64,000 bases of DNA from NCBI RefSeq assembly GCF_004784475.1, contig NZ_SRRT01000011.1, forward strand, positions 62,001 to 126,000. The letters run 5' to 3'. Below are positions 24,343 to 32,057 of the stretch, one piece after another. A program made the position numbers and the translations under genes. The stretch comes from Streptomyces bauhiniae (GTDB lineage: Bacteria > Actinomycetota > Actinomycetes > Streptomycetales > Streptomycetaceae). How positions within the stretch are numbered: the first letter of the stretch is position 1; every line of letters starts with the position of its first letter. The notes under the pieces were generated by a model. That model searched no databases, was not told the DNA's origin, and saw only the letters and a list, made by a program, of their open reading frames with translations.

Positions 24343-26645
24343 GCGACGAAGCCGCCACCGCGACCACGGCGGCGGAAGCCCCCGCGGCCGAGCCCCTGCC
24401 GCACGGCCTGGGTGCCTCCCTGCCCCACGCCGACGCCCGCGCCAAGACCGAGGGCACCTTCCCGTACGCGGCCGACCTGTGGGCCGAGGGCCTGCTGTGG
24501 GCCGCCGTGCTGCGCTCCCCGCACGCGCACGCGCGCATCGTCTCCATCGACACCACGCACGCGCGCGCCATGCCCGGCGTACGGGCCGTCGTCACCCACG
24601 AGGACGTGCCCGGCACCTCCCGGCACGGCCGGGGCACCCCCGACCGGCCGGTGTTCGCCTCCGAGGTGGTCCGCCACCACGGCGAGCCCATCGCCGCCGT
24701 CGCCGCCGACCACCCCGACACCGCGCGGATGGCCGCCGCCGCCGTCATCGTCGAGTACGAGCCCCTGGACCCGGTCACCGACCCCGAGCGCGCCTTCGAG
24801 GCCGAGCCGCTGCACCCGGACGGCAACCTGATCCGGCACATCCCGCTGCGCCACGGCGACCCCGACGCGGCCGGCGAGATCGTCGTGGAGGGCCTGTACC
24901 GCATCGGCCGCCAGGACCCCGCGCCCATCGGCGCCGAGGCCGGGCTCGCCGTACCGCGCCCGGACGGCGGGGTGGAGCTGTACCTCGCCTCCACCGACCC
25001 GCACAGCGACCGCAACACCGCCGCCGCCTGCTTCGGGCTGCCCGCCGACCGGGTGAAGATCGTCGTCACCGGCGTGCCCGGCGCCACCGCCGACCGCGAG
25101 GACCAGGGCTTCCAACTGCCCCTCGGTCTGCTCGCGTTGCGCACCGGCTGCCCGGTGAAGCTCACCGCCAGCCGCGAGGAGTCCTTCCTCGGGCACGCCC
25201 ACCGCCACCCCACCCTGCTGCGCTACCGCCACCACGCGGACGCCGAGGGCAGACTCGTCAAGGTCGAGGCGCAGATCCTGCTGGACGCGGGCGCCTACGC
25301 CGACACCTCCGCCGACGCCCTGGCCGTCGCCGTCTCCTTCGCGTGCGGCCCCTATGTCGTGCCGAACGCCTTCATCGAGGGCTGGGCCGTACGCACCAAC
25401 AACCCGCCCTCCGGCCATGTGCGCGGCGAGGGCGCGATGCAGGTGTGCGCCGCCTACGAGGCGCAGATGGACAAGCTGGCCAAGAAGCTGGGCCTGGACC
25501 CGGCCGAGGTGCGGCTGCGTAACGTGCTGGCCACCGGCGACGTGCTCCCCATCGGCCAGACCGTGACCTGCCCGGCCCCGGTCGCCGAACTCCTCACCGC
25601 CGTACGGGACTTCCCGCTGCCGGCCCTGCCCAAGGACGGCCCGGAGGAGGACTGGCTGCTGCCCGGCGGCCCCGAGGGCGCGGGCGAGCCGGGCGCGGTG
25701 CGCCGGGGCGTCGGCTACGGCCTCGGCATGGTGCACATGCTCGGCGCGGAGGGCACCGACGAGGTCTCCACCGCGACCGTACGCGTCCACGACGGCGTCG
25801 CCACCGTGCTCTGCGCGGCCGTGGAGTCCGGGCAGGGGTTCACCACGCTGGCCCGGCAGATCGTGCAGGAGACGCTCGGCATCGACGAGGTGCACGTCGC
25901 CCCGGTCGACACCGACCAGCCCCCGGCCGGCCCCGGCTGCCGGGGCCGCCACACCTGGGTCTCCGGCGGGGCGGTGGAGCGGGCGGCCAAGATGGTCCGC
26001 ACCCAGCTCCTGCAGCCGCTGGCGCACCAGTTCGGCATGTCCACCGAGCTGCTCCAGATCGCCGACGGCAAGATCACCTCGTACGACGGGGTGCTCTCCA
26101 CCACCGTCACCGAGGCGCTGGAGGGCAAGGAACTGTGGGCCACCGCCCAGTGCCGCCCGCACCCCACCGAGCCGCTGGATGGCGCCGGGCAGGGTGACGC
26201 CTTCGTCGGCCTCGCCTTCTGCGCGATCCGCGCGGTGGTCGACGTCGACGTGGAGCTGGGCTCGGTACGGGTGGTGGAGCTGGCGGTCGCGCAGGACGTG
26301 GGCCGGGTGCTCAACCCCGCGCAACTGGCGGCGCGGATCGAGGGCGGGGTCACGCAGGGCGTGGGCATCGCGCTCACCGAGAACCTCCGTACGCCGCGCG
26401 GGCTGATCCGCCATCCCGACCTCACCGGGTACGCGCTGCCGACCGCGCTGGACGCGCCGGACATCCGGATCGTGAAGCTGGTCGAGGAGCGGGACGTGGT
26501 AGCGCCGTTCGGCGCGAAGCCGGTCAGCGCGGTGCCGGTGGTGACGTCGCCCGCGGCGATCGCGTCGGCGGTGCGGGCGGCTACGGGGCGGCCGGTGAAC
26601 CGGTTGCCGATCCGGCCGCAGGCGGCTGTGGTCAACGCGCGGTGA
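24339..26645 (+). CDS. Xanthine dehydrogenase-like molybdopterin subunit with altered active-site motifs
   Basis: 768 aa; GTG overlaps the previous stop (GTGA). Overall it follows the XDH/aldehyde oxidase large-subunit fold: the a/b hammerhead domain (about 20-130), then the Moco-binding domains. Three hallmark loops are changed. The GGAFGGRE loop reads PGATADRE (247-254). The RGFG loop reads RGEG (362-365). The GVGE segment with the catalytic glutamate reads PVSA (728-731), so that Glu is Ala731. The reading frame is otherwise intact. The protein may not hydroxylate purines or aldehydes at all. It could be a pseudo-enzyme scaffold or bind a different cofactor. Confidence 0.8.
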   Translation: MSDEAATATTAAEAPAAEPLPHGLGASLPHADARAKTEGTFPYAADLWAEGLLWAAVLRSPHAHARIVSIDTTHARAMPGVRAVVTHEDVPGTSRHGRGTPDRPVFASEVVRHHGEPIAAVAADHPDTARMAAAAVIVEYEPLDPVTDPERAFEAEPLHPDGNLIRHIPLRHGDPDAAGEIVVEGLYRIGRQDPAPIGAEAGLAVPRPDGGVELYLASTDPHSDRNTAAACFGLPADRVKIVVTGVPGATADREDQGFQLPLGLLALRTGCPVKLTASREESFLGHAHRHPTLLRYRHHADAEGRLVKVEAQILLDAGAYADTSADALAVAVSFACGPYVVPNAFIEGWAVRTNNPPSGHVRGEGAMQVCAAYEAQMDKLAKKLGLDPAEVRLRNVLATGDVLPIGQTVTCPAPVAELLTAVRDFPLPALPKDGPEEDWLLPGGPEGAGEPGAVRRGVGYGLGMVHMLGAEGTDEVSTATVRVHDGVATVLCAAVESGQGFTTLARQIVQETLGIDEVHVAPVDTDQPPAGPGCRGRHTWVSGGAVERAAKMVRTQLLQPLAHQFGMSTELLQIADGKITSYDGVLSTTVTEALEGKELWATAQCRPHPTEPLDGAGQGDAFVGLAFCAIRAVVDVDVELGSVRVVELAVAQDVGRVLNPAQLAARIEGGVTQGVGIALTENLRTPRGLIRHPDLTGYALPTALDAPDIRIVKLVEERDVVAPFGAKPVSAVPVVTSPAAIASAVRAATGRPVNRLPIRPQAAVVNAR

Positions 26646-26864
26646 GCTGGGGTTTGTTCGGCTTCTTGGGGCGGCTGGGGTCGCCTTATGCACGGCTGAG
26701 GTCGCCTGTTCGGATGAACTTGCTTCCCTGAGGCAACGAGGTCGCGGGCCCGTGCGTCTTTCGGCTCGGGGCGTTGTCAGTGGTGCGGTCTAGGGTTCTT
26801 GGAGTCGGGGACGGCCGCCGCAGCGGAGCCCGCCGTACCGAGTCCGATCGCGGGGGAGCGAGCC

Positions 26865-27971
26865 ATGAGCATGACCGATGCCGGGGTCACGGCGATCACG
26901 TTGACCGAGGCCGAGCTGGACGGCTGGGTCACGCACGCGCCGACGCGTGGGCTGCTCGCCGGTCCCGGACTGCCCCCGGACACCGGCCCGCTGACCTTCG
27001 CCCCCTTGCGCGCGCACGGGCTGCGCAGGCTCGCCGACGCGACCGACGGCCCGTGCCGGCTGGCGGACGAGCTGCGGGACCGGCTGGTCATCGGGGAACT
27101 GCTCAACCCGGCCGGGATGAACCGCGAGTCGATACTGCTCGACGGCGCGACGGGTGAGATCACCACCGCGTACCTCACGGCCCCGTCGCGCACGCGGCCG
27201 TTCGCACCCTCCCTCACCACCATGCTCCGCTTCGCCGCCGTCACCGAGGAACTGGCGGGCCTGCGCGGCCGGTTCGCCTCCCTCGCGGGCCAGTACGGGC
27301 CGGGTGTCGCCGGCGAGGCGTCCCGCCGGCTGCTGGCGCTGTTCGAGGCGGGGACGGACGGCGCGGTCCCGGCGTACTGGAAGGCGGCGGCGCTGATCCG
27401 CCCGCTGTCCCTGGTCCCGGCGCCGGGTTCGGCGGGGCTCGCCCTGGAGATGCCGGGTCGGCTGCTGGACGCGGAGTTCGGGCACGGGCGCGTGGCCCGC
27501 TTCGAGGAGACCGACTTCCCGCCCACCCTCACCCACGAGCCGACCCGCCGCTTCCTCCGTGAGACGGGGCTGCCGGAGCAGGTGGTCGACACGGAACTGC
27601 TGCTGCCGACGCTGACGGAGTACTACGCGGACGACTCCGAGCCCGCCCACCTCATCCGCCTCGGTTCCCTCACCCCGGACACCACCCTCGTCCTCAACGG
27701 CCACACCGGCGCGATCCTCACCCACACGGACTCCACCCTCCACCCCCTCAACACCGACGCCTCCACCCTCGCCTACACCCTCTGGCTCCTCCACCACGAA
27801 CGCACCATCGACACCCACCTGTCGCACGAGCTGACAACCCTCGCGTACGACCAACTGGCAGCGGCGATGCTGGACACGCTGGCGGTCCTGGACCCGACGG
27901 GGGCGTCTGCCGGGGGCCCTTGGCACTACTGGACGGAGCTGCTGCGGGGGGAGGCGGGCGGCGTGCTCTGA
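26865..27971 (+). CDS. SUKH-4 family protein (orphan immunity-like)
   Basis: 368 aa from ATG 26865 with GGGGGAG six bases upstream. The C-terminal half (about 220-365) resembles the SMI1/KNR4-type SUKH-4 fold: THEPTRRFLRETGLPEQ, LIRLGSLTPDTTLVLNGHTGAILTHTDST, and a final WHYWTELL. The N-terminal half is an accessory domain common in streptomycete members. SUKH proteins usually neutralise polymorphic toxins, but no toxin gene is adjacent. The assignment is from memory of the family, and the function here is unknown. Confidence 0.62.
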   Translation: MSMTDAGVTAITLTEAELDGWVTHAPTRGLLAGPGLPPDTGPLTFAPLRAHGLRRLADATDGPCRLADELRDRLVIGELLNPAGMNRESILLDGATGEITTAYLTAPSRTRPFAPSLTTMLRFAAVTEELAGLRGRFASLAGQYGPGVAGEASRRLLALFEAGTDGAVPAYWKAAALIRPLSLVPAPGSAGLALEMPGRLLDAEFGHGRVARFEETDFPPTLTHEPTRRFLRETGLPEQVVDTELLLPTLTEYYADDSEPAHLIRLGSLTPDTTLVLNGHTGAILTHTDSTLHPLNTDASTLAYTLWLLHHERTIDTHLSHELTTLAYDQLAAAMLDTLAVLDPTGASAGGPWHYWTELLRGEAGGVL

Positions 27972-28000
27972 GGGGCCCGGCGCGATAACGTCGCCCCACT

Positions 28001-28876
28001 ATGAGCCCAAACGCACCTTTGTCCGTCGGCGCCGTGGTGCTGACGATGAACGACCGGCCGGTGGAGTTTCCGCGCGCCCTGGCCTGCCTGCTCGCCCAGG
28101 AGGGCATCGACCTGGACGTGGTCGTGGTCGGCAACGGCTGCGTCCCGGAACAGGTGCCGGCGGGCATCCGCACGGTCGTACTGCCGGAGAACGTCGGCAT
28201 TCCGGAGGGCCGCAACGTCGGTGCCGCGCACGTTCGGGGGGAGTTCCTGTTCTTCTTCGACAACGACGCGCATCTGCCGGGAGGGGATGAACTCGCCCGG
28301 CTGGCAGCCGAGTTGGACGGGGACGCCGGACTCGCTTACGTCCAGCCCCGCATCGCCGACCCGGACACCGGCGTCACCCTGCGCCGCTGGGTACCCCGAC
28401 TACGCGCGGCCGACCCCGCCCGGCCCGGCATCGTGACGGTGATGGCGGAGGGCGTGGTCATGATCCGCCGTACCGCGTTCGAGGCGGCCGGGGGCTGGCC
28501 GGGCCACTTCTTCCTGTTCCACGAGGGCATCGACCTCTCCTGGCGCCTCTGGAACCACGGCGGCACCGGCCGCTACGTCCCCGACGTCATCACCCACCAC
28601 CCGGCAACGGACCCCTCCCGCCACACCCCCTACCACCACCTCAACGCCCGCAATCGAGTCTGGCTGGCCCGCCGCAACCTGCCCCGCGCGCTGATCCCCG
28701 TCCACCTGGCGACTTTCTCGGTGCTGACCCTGTTCCGCCTCCGCACCCGGTCCGCCCTGACCGCGACCCTGTCCGGCTTCCGCGAGGGCCTCCACACTCC
28801 CTGCGGCCCCCGCTCCCCGCTGCGCTGGACGACGATCGCCCGCCTGACCCTGGCGGGCCGCCCACCGGTCGTCTGA
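28001..28876 (+). CDS. GT2-family glycosyltransferase
   Basis: 291 aa. The GT-A fold is visible: GAVVLTMNDRPVEF, LDVVVVGNGC, ENVGIPEGRNVGA (the rhamnosyltransferase-like GRN motif), the metal-binding FFFDNDAHL, and FLFHEGIDLSWRLW near residue 170 in place of the usual ED box. There is no transmembrane segment of note, so it is cytoplasmic or peripheral. The sugar donor and acceptor are unknown. It lies 29 bp after the SUKH gene. A TAACGT box lies 9 nt before ATG. Confidence 0.82.
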   Translation: MSPNAPLSVGAVVLTMNDRPVEFPRALACLLAQEGIDLDVVVVGNGCVPEQVPAGIRTVVLPENVGIPEGRNVGAAHVRGEFLFFFDNDAHLPGGDELARLAAELDGDAGLAYVQPRIADPDTGVTLRRWVPRLRAADPARPGIVTVMAEGVVMIRRTAFEAAGGWPGHFFLFHEGIDLSWRLWNHGGTGRYVPDVITHHPATDPSRHTPYHHLNARNRVWLARRNLPRALIPVHLATFSVLTLFRLRTRSALTATLSGFREGLHTPCGPRSPLRWTTIARLTLAGRPPVV

Positions 28877-28920
28877 CGCTTACGTTCACGGCTCGGGAGT
28901 GCTCCGGATGGGCCGGCGGG

Positions 28921-29322
28921 TCAGAGAGGGATGACGCGGACCTGGTTGCCGCAGAGTTTGGTCATGTCGTCGCTGTCGGAGGTCAGGAGGGCGACTGGTT
29001 TCGGTTGGCGCAGTGCGACCTCGGCGACCGTGGCGTCGATGGCGTACTTGTGCCCGTGCAGTCCGGCACCTTTGAGGAGATCCGCTGCCGCTTTCGCCGC
29101 TTGCTCGGTGACTGGTTCCACCTTGACGCGGGAGAGGGCCCAGTTCAGGCGAGGCATGTTGGTACGGGAGTGAGTGACTTCCACGATGGTGTTGGCCCCG
29201 ATCACCAGGTCGGCCCCCAGGGCGTGAAGGACCCGCAGCACCGCGAGGAACTTGCGGTCCTGCGCGATCCAGGCGGAGAGCCCTTCCGCGTCCAGGACAA
29301 CGGTCTCGATGCGCTCGCTCAC
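28921..29322 (-). CDS. vapC: VapC-type PIN-domain toxin
   Basis: 133 aa from GTG 29322, which overlaps the antitoxin stop (GTGA). The four acidic residues of a PIN nuclease are in place: Asp11 (VVLDAEG), Glu48 (IVEVTH), Asp96 (AIDATVAE) and Asp116 (TSDSDD). VapC toxins are Mg-dependent RNases that cleave tRNA or rRNA. The upstream gene encodes its antitoxin. Third-position GC is lower than in neighbouring housekeeping genes, suggesting acquisition. Confidence 0.83.
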   Translation of the reverse strand: MSERIETVVLDAEGLSAWIAQDRKFLAVLRVLHALGADLVIGANTIVEVTHSRTNMPRLNWALSRVKVEPVTEQAAKAAADLLKGAGLHGHKYAIDATVAEVALRQPKPVALLTSDSDDMTKLCGNQVRVIPL

Positions 29323-29567
29323 GCGGCGTCCGCGCCCTTGGAGGAGCCGCCGTCTCCGAAGATCTTCGCGTGAGCCTCGGCGAGCTCCTCGTCACTGAAG
29401 CGTCCGTGCTCTTCTTCGTGGCGCCGAAGGTCATCGCCCAGAAGCTGGTGCCGGATCTGGCGGGCCACGGCTTCGGCCACATAGCCGGAGACGTTGTCCG
29501 TGAGCTTGCGAAGCTCCGCCACCTGGTCGCTGGGGAGCGTGACGGTGATGCGAGTCGTCGAGGACAT
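29319..29567 (-). CDS. vapB: Ribbon-helix-helix antitoxin of the VapBC module
   Basis: 82 aa from ATG 29567. The N-terminal RITVTLPSDQVAELRKL stretch is a ribbon-helix-helix DNA-binding strand and helix. The C-terminal acidic part (HEEEHGRFSDEELAEAHAKIFG) would wrap and block the toxin. Its stop overlaps the toxin start, so synthesis is coupled. Two inverted repeats lie immediately upstream of the start codon and are likely sites of autoregulation. Confidence 0.78.
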   Translation of the reverse strand: MSSTTRITVTLPSDQVAELRKLTDNVSGYVAEAVARQIRHQLLGDDLRRHEEEHGRFSDEELAEAHAKIFGDGGSSKGADAA

Positions 29568-29568
29568 A

Positions 29569-29590
29569 CAGTAAGCATACTGGAGTATGC
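29569..29590 (-). promoter_or_regulatory. Candidate operator of the VapBC module
   Basis: Two overlapping inverted repeats, CAGTA-AGCA-TACTG (29569-29582) and GCATAC-TGGA-GTATGC (29575-29590), lie 2-23 bp upstream of the antitoxin start. The segment is much more AT-rich than its surroundings. Confidence 0.5.
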
Positions 29591-29655
29591 GCAGAATGGC
29601 CCGGGCTTCTCCGCCTGACGTCGCCAGTCGCGAGTCGTTGACCAGGGCTCTTTTG

Positions 29656-29727
29656 AGGCCGTGGCGGGAATCGAACCCGCGTAACTCGCTTTGCAGGCGA
29701 GTCCCTGAGCCACTCGGGCACACGGCC
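29656..29727 (-). tRNA. tRNA-Cys (anticodon GCA)
   Basis: On the minus strand, GGCCGTG (29727-29721) pairs with CACGGCC (29663-29657) as acceptor stem. The anticodon stem CTCGC/GCGAG carries the loop CTGCAAA, so the anticodon is GCA. The T-arm is GCGGGTTCGATTCCCGC. The discriminator base is U, as required by cysteinyl-tRNA synthetase. CCA is not encoded. Confidence 0.96.
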
Positions 29728-29891
29728 GTGTGCTGTGGAATGAACGTAGGGCGGGGTGGGGGAGGGGAGCAAGGGCGGGCGAGGGGGTGCAATGTGACTG
29801 CCATGTGGCGTTCACAGGGGGTGGGGGGACTACGGCGAAGGTCGTAGGGCGGGTAGGGCTTCCGACAGGGGTCAACCTGGGATACGGGCCT

Positions 29892-29897
29892 TACTCT
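29892..29897 (+). promoter_or_regulatory. -10 box of a leaderless promoter (MFS gene)
   Basis: TACTCT ends 7 nt before ATG 29905; there is no Shine-Dalgarno sequence. Confidence 0.5.
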
Positions 29898-29904
29898 GGC
29901 CCCT

Positions 29905-31308
29905 ATGGCCGCCCTTGATTCTTCCGACAGTGTTGTCGCCGACCTAGCTCGCCACGAGGAGGGCGGGGTGTTGGGGCGGGTGCATCGGGCGCTCAGTGTG
30001 GGGATTGTTTCCGTTGTGCTGCTGATCGCCTTCGAGACGACTGCCATCGGGACCGTGATGCCCGTCGCGGCGCGGGAGCTGGACGGGGTTTCGTTGTACG
30101 CGTTCGCGTTCTCCGGGTACTTCACCACCAGCCTCACCGGGATGGTGCTCGCCGGGCAGTGGGCGGACCGACGGGGGCCGCTCGCGGCGCTGGCCACCGG
30201 GATCGGGGCGTTCGCGGGTGGGCTCGTGGTGTCCGGGACCGCGCAGGTGATGTGGGTGTTCATCCTGGGGCGGGCGGTGCAGGGGTTCGGCGGCGGGCTG
30301 GTGATCGTCGCGGTGTACGTGGTCGTCGGCCGGGCCTACCCCAAGCGGCTGCGGCCCGCGATCATGGCGGGGTTCGCCGCCGCGTGGGTCGTGCCCTCCA
30401 TCGTCGGGCCGCTCGCCTCCGGTGCCGTCGCGGAACACCTGGGGTGGCGGTGGGTGTTCCTGGGCATCCCGCTGCTCGTACTGCTTCCGCTGGGTCTCGC
30501 CCTCCCGCAGATCCGGCGCCGGGCCGGCGGGCCCGTGGACCACGACGCCGGTACCCCCGCCTTCGACCGGCGCCGCATCCGGCTGGCGCTCGCCGTCTCG
30601 CTGGGCGCCGGGCTCGTGCAGTACGCGGCGCAGGATCTACGGCCGCTCTCGCTGGTGCCCGGCGTTCTCGGCGCCGCCCTGCTGGTGCCGGCCGTGCTGC
30701 GGCTGCTGCCGAAGGGGACGTACCGGGCGGTACGCGGGCTGCCGTCGGTCGTGCTGCTGCGCGGGCTGTCGGCGGGGTCGTTCATCGCGGCGGAGTCCTT
30801 CGTACCGCTGATGCTCGTCACCCAGCGGGGGCTGTCGCCGACGCTCGCCGGGTTCTCGCTGGCGGCGGGCGGGCTGACGTGGGCGGCGGCGTCGTGGGTG
30901 CAGTCGCGGGACCGGATGGAGCCGTACCGGGAGCGGCTGATGACGTTCGGGATGGTGCTGGTGGCCGCCGCCATCGCCGTCGCGCCCGCGGTGCTCGTAC
31001 CCGCCGTGCCGGTGTGGACCGTGGCGGTCGCGTGGGGGTTCGGGTGCTTCGGGATGGGCCTGGTGATCTCCTCCACCAGCGTCCTCCTGCTCAAGCTCTC
31101 CGCCCCCTCCGAGGCCGGCGCCAACTCCGCCGCCCTCCAGATCTCCGACGCCCTCTCCAACGTCGTCCTCCTCGCCACAGCGGGCGCGGCCTTCGCGGCC
31201 CTGGGCTCCACAGGCGCCGAAGCCTTCGCGGCGGTCTTCCTGCCGATGGCGGCAGTCGCGGTGGTGGGGGCATGGGTGACGACGCGGCTGCGGGCGTCGG
31301 CGGGATAG
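29905..31308 (+). CDS. MFS transporter (DHA-type)
   Basis: 467 aa with about 13-14 hydrophobic segments. The MFS signature is present: AGQWADRRGPLAALATG in the loop between helices 2 and 3, and a long motif GRAVQGFGGGLVIVAVYVVVGRAYPKRLRP at helix 4. These point to a proton-coupled exporter of the drug-resistance group. The substrate is unknown. Two toxin-antitoxin modules flank it, one on each side beyond the tRNA and the downstream gap. Confidence 0.83.
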   Translation: MAALDSSDSVVADLARHEEGGVLGRVHRALSVGIVSVVLLIAFETTAIGTVMPVAARELDGVSLYAFAFSGYFTTSLTGMVLAGQWADRRGPLAALATGIGAFAGGLVVSGTAQVMWVFILGRAVQGFGGGLVIVAVYVVVGRAYPKRLRPAIMAGFAAAWVVPSIVGPLASGAVAEHLGWRWVFLGIPLLVLLPLGLALPQIRRRAGGPVDHDAGTPAFDRRRIRLALAVSLGAGLVQYAAQDLRPLSLVPGVLGAALLVPAVLRLLPKGTYRAVRGLPSVVLLRGLSAGSFIAAESFVPLMLVTQRGLSPTLAGFSLAAGGLTWAAASWVQSRDRMEPYRERLMTFGMVLVAAAIAVAPAVLVPAVPVWTVAVAWGFGCFGMGLVISSTSVLLLKLSAPSEAGANSAALQISDALSNVVLLATAGAAFAALGSTGAEAFAAVFLPMAAVAVVGAWVTTRLRASAG

Positions 31309-31341
31309 GTGGTACCACTTAGGCCCCACCTCAGTGGTACC
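31309..31341 (+). promoter_or_regulatory. Candidate operator pair of the Doc module
   Basis: A perfect palindrome GTGGTACCAC (31309-31318) starts directly after the MFS stop. A second GTGGTACC copy (31334-31341) lies 25 bp on, just before the antitoxin start. Paired sites upstream of an antitoxin gene fit autoregulation. Confidence 0.5.
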
Positions 31342-31349
31342 GTTTTGGT

Positions 31350-31550
31350 ATGGCTATGAACCTGCGTCTCCGTGACGACCAGACGGAAGCCCTGAAGCTG
31401 CGCGCGGAAGAGGAGGGAGTCAGCATGCACGCCATACTTCTGAGGGCCGTGGACGACTACCTGGCGCGGACGGCGCACGAGGCGCTGGTCCGCAAGGCGG
31501 CGAAGGAGCAGACCGCCAAGTGGGCCGAGCTGCTGGAGCGGCTCAAGTGA
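31350..31550 (+). CDS. Ribbon-helix-helix antitoxin partner of a Doc toxin
   Basis: 66 aa from ATG 31350 (ATG 31356 is also possible). MNLRLRDDQTEALKLRAEEEGVSMHAILLRAVDDYLAR is a CopG/Arc-like ribbon-helix-helix. The remaining helix (ALVRKAAKEQTAKWAELLERL) would cover the toxin. Its stop overlaps the toxin GTG. Confidence 0.75.
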   Translation: MAMNLRLRDDQTEALKLRAEEEGVSMHAILLRAVDDYLARTAHEALVRKAAKEQTAKWAELLERLK

Positions 31551-31936
31551 CGTGTGTTTACCTGTCCGCCGAGGACATCCTGTCCATCGCCGGGCACGCC
31601 GTCGACGACCAGGATGTCGTCGTTCGGGACGTGGGACTGCTGGAGTCTGCCGTGCACCGGCCTTCGGCCTCAATGTTCGGGCAGGAGGCGTACACGGACC
31701 TGTTCGACAAGGCGGCTGCGCTCCTGCAGTCTTTGGCGATCAACCACCCCTTCATCGACGGTAACAAGCGCACGGCGTGGGTGTCCTGCATGGTCTTCCT
31801 GGCCATGAACGGCCGGCAGCTGCGGGCGGACATCGACGCCGGTGAGCGGCTCGTGATCGCTGTCGCGACCGGGAGCATGGACGAGATCAAGGCCATCGCG
31901 GAGGCCCTGCGCGACTTGGCCGGACCCCCACTGTGA
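31547..31936 (+). CDS. doc: Death-on-curing (Doc/Fic-fold) toxin
   Basis: 129 aa from GTG 31547 (GTGA overlap with the antitoxin). The Fic-fold active motif is complete at residues 67-75: HPFIDGNKR. The small size and lack of the inhibitory helix fit Doc, which phosphorylates elongation factor Tu, rather than a full Fic AMP-transferase. It is active only if free of the upstream antitoxin. Confidence 0.85.
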   Translation: MTCVYLSAEDILSIAGHAVDDQDVVVRDVGLLESAVHRPSASMFGQEAYTDLFDKAAALLQSLAINHPFIDGNKRTAWVSCMVFLAMNGRQLRADIDAGERLVIAVATGSMDEIKAIAEALRDLAGPPL

Positions 31937-32057
31937 CCTCAGTCCCACCCGCCCCGCCCCCCGCCCCGTCCGAGCACGGCGCAGCCGGTCGCGCCGGTAG
32001 GGTGGCCCGGTTGTCATACGTAGCCGAGTTGCCCCTGCGTACCCACCCCCGGAGACC

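Noticed and set aside
24339..26645. Frameshift as an explanation for the odd active-site motifs
   Set aside because: Sequence on both sides of every altered motif stays in the same frame with family-like residues, so these are substitutions.
29656..29727. tRNA-Cys as phage or ICE attachment site
   Set aside because: No integrase gene, and no direct repeat of the tRNA 3' end found within the window.
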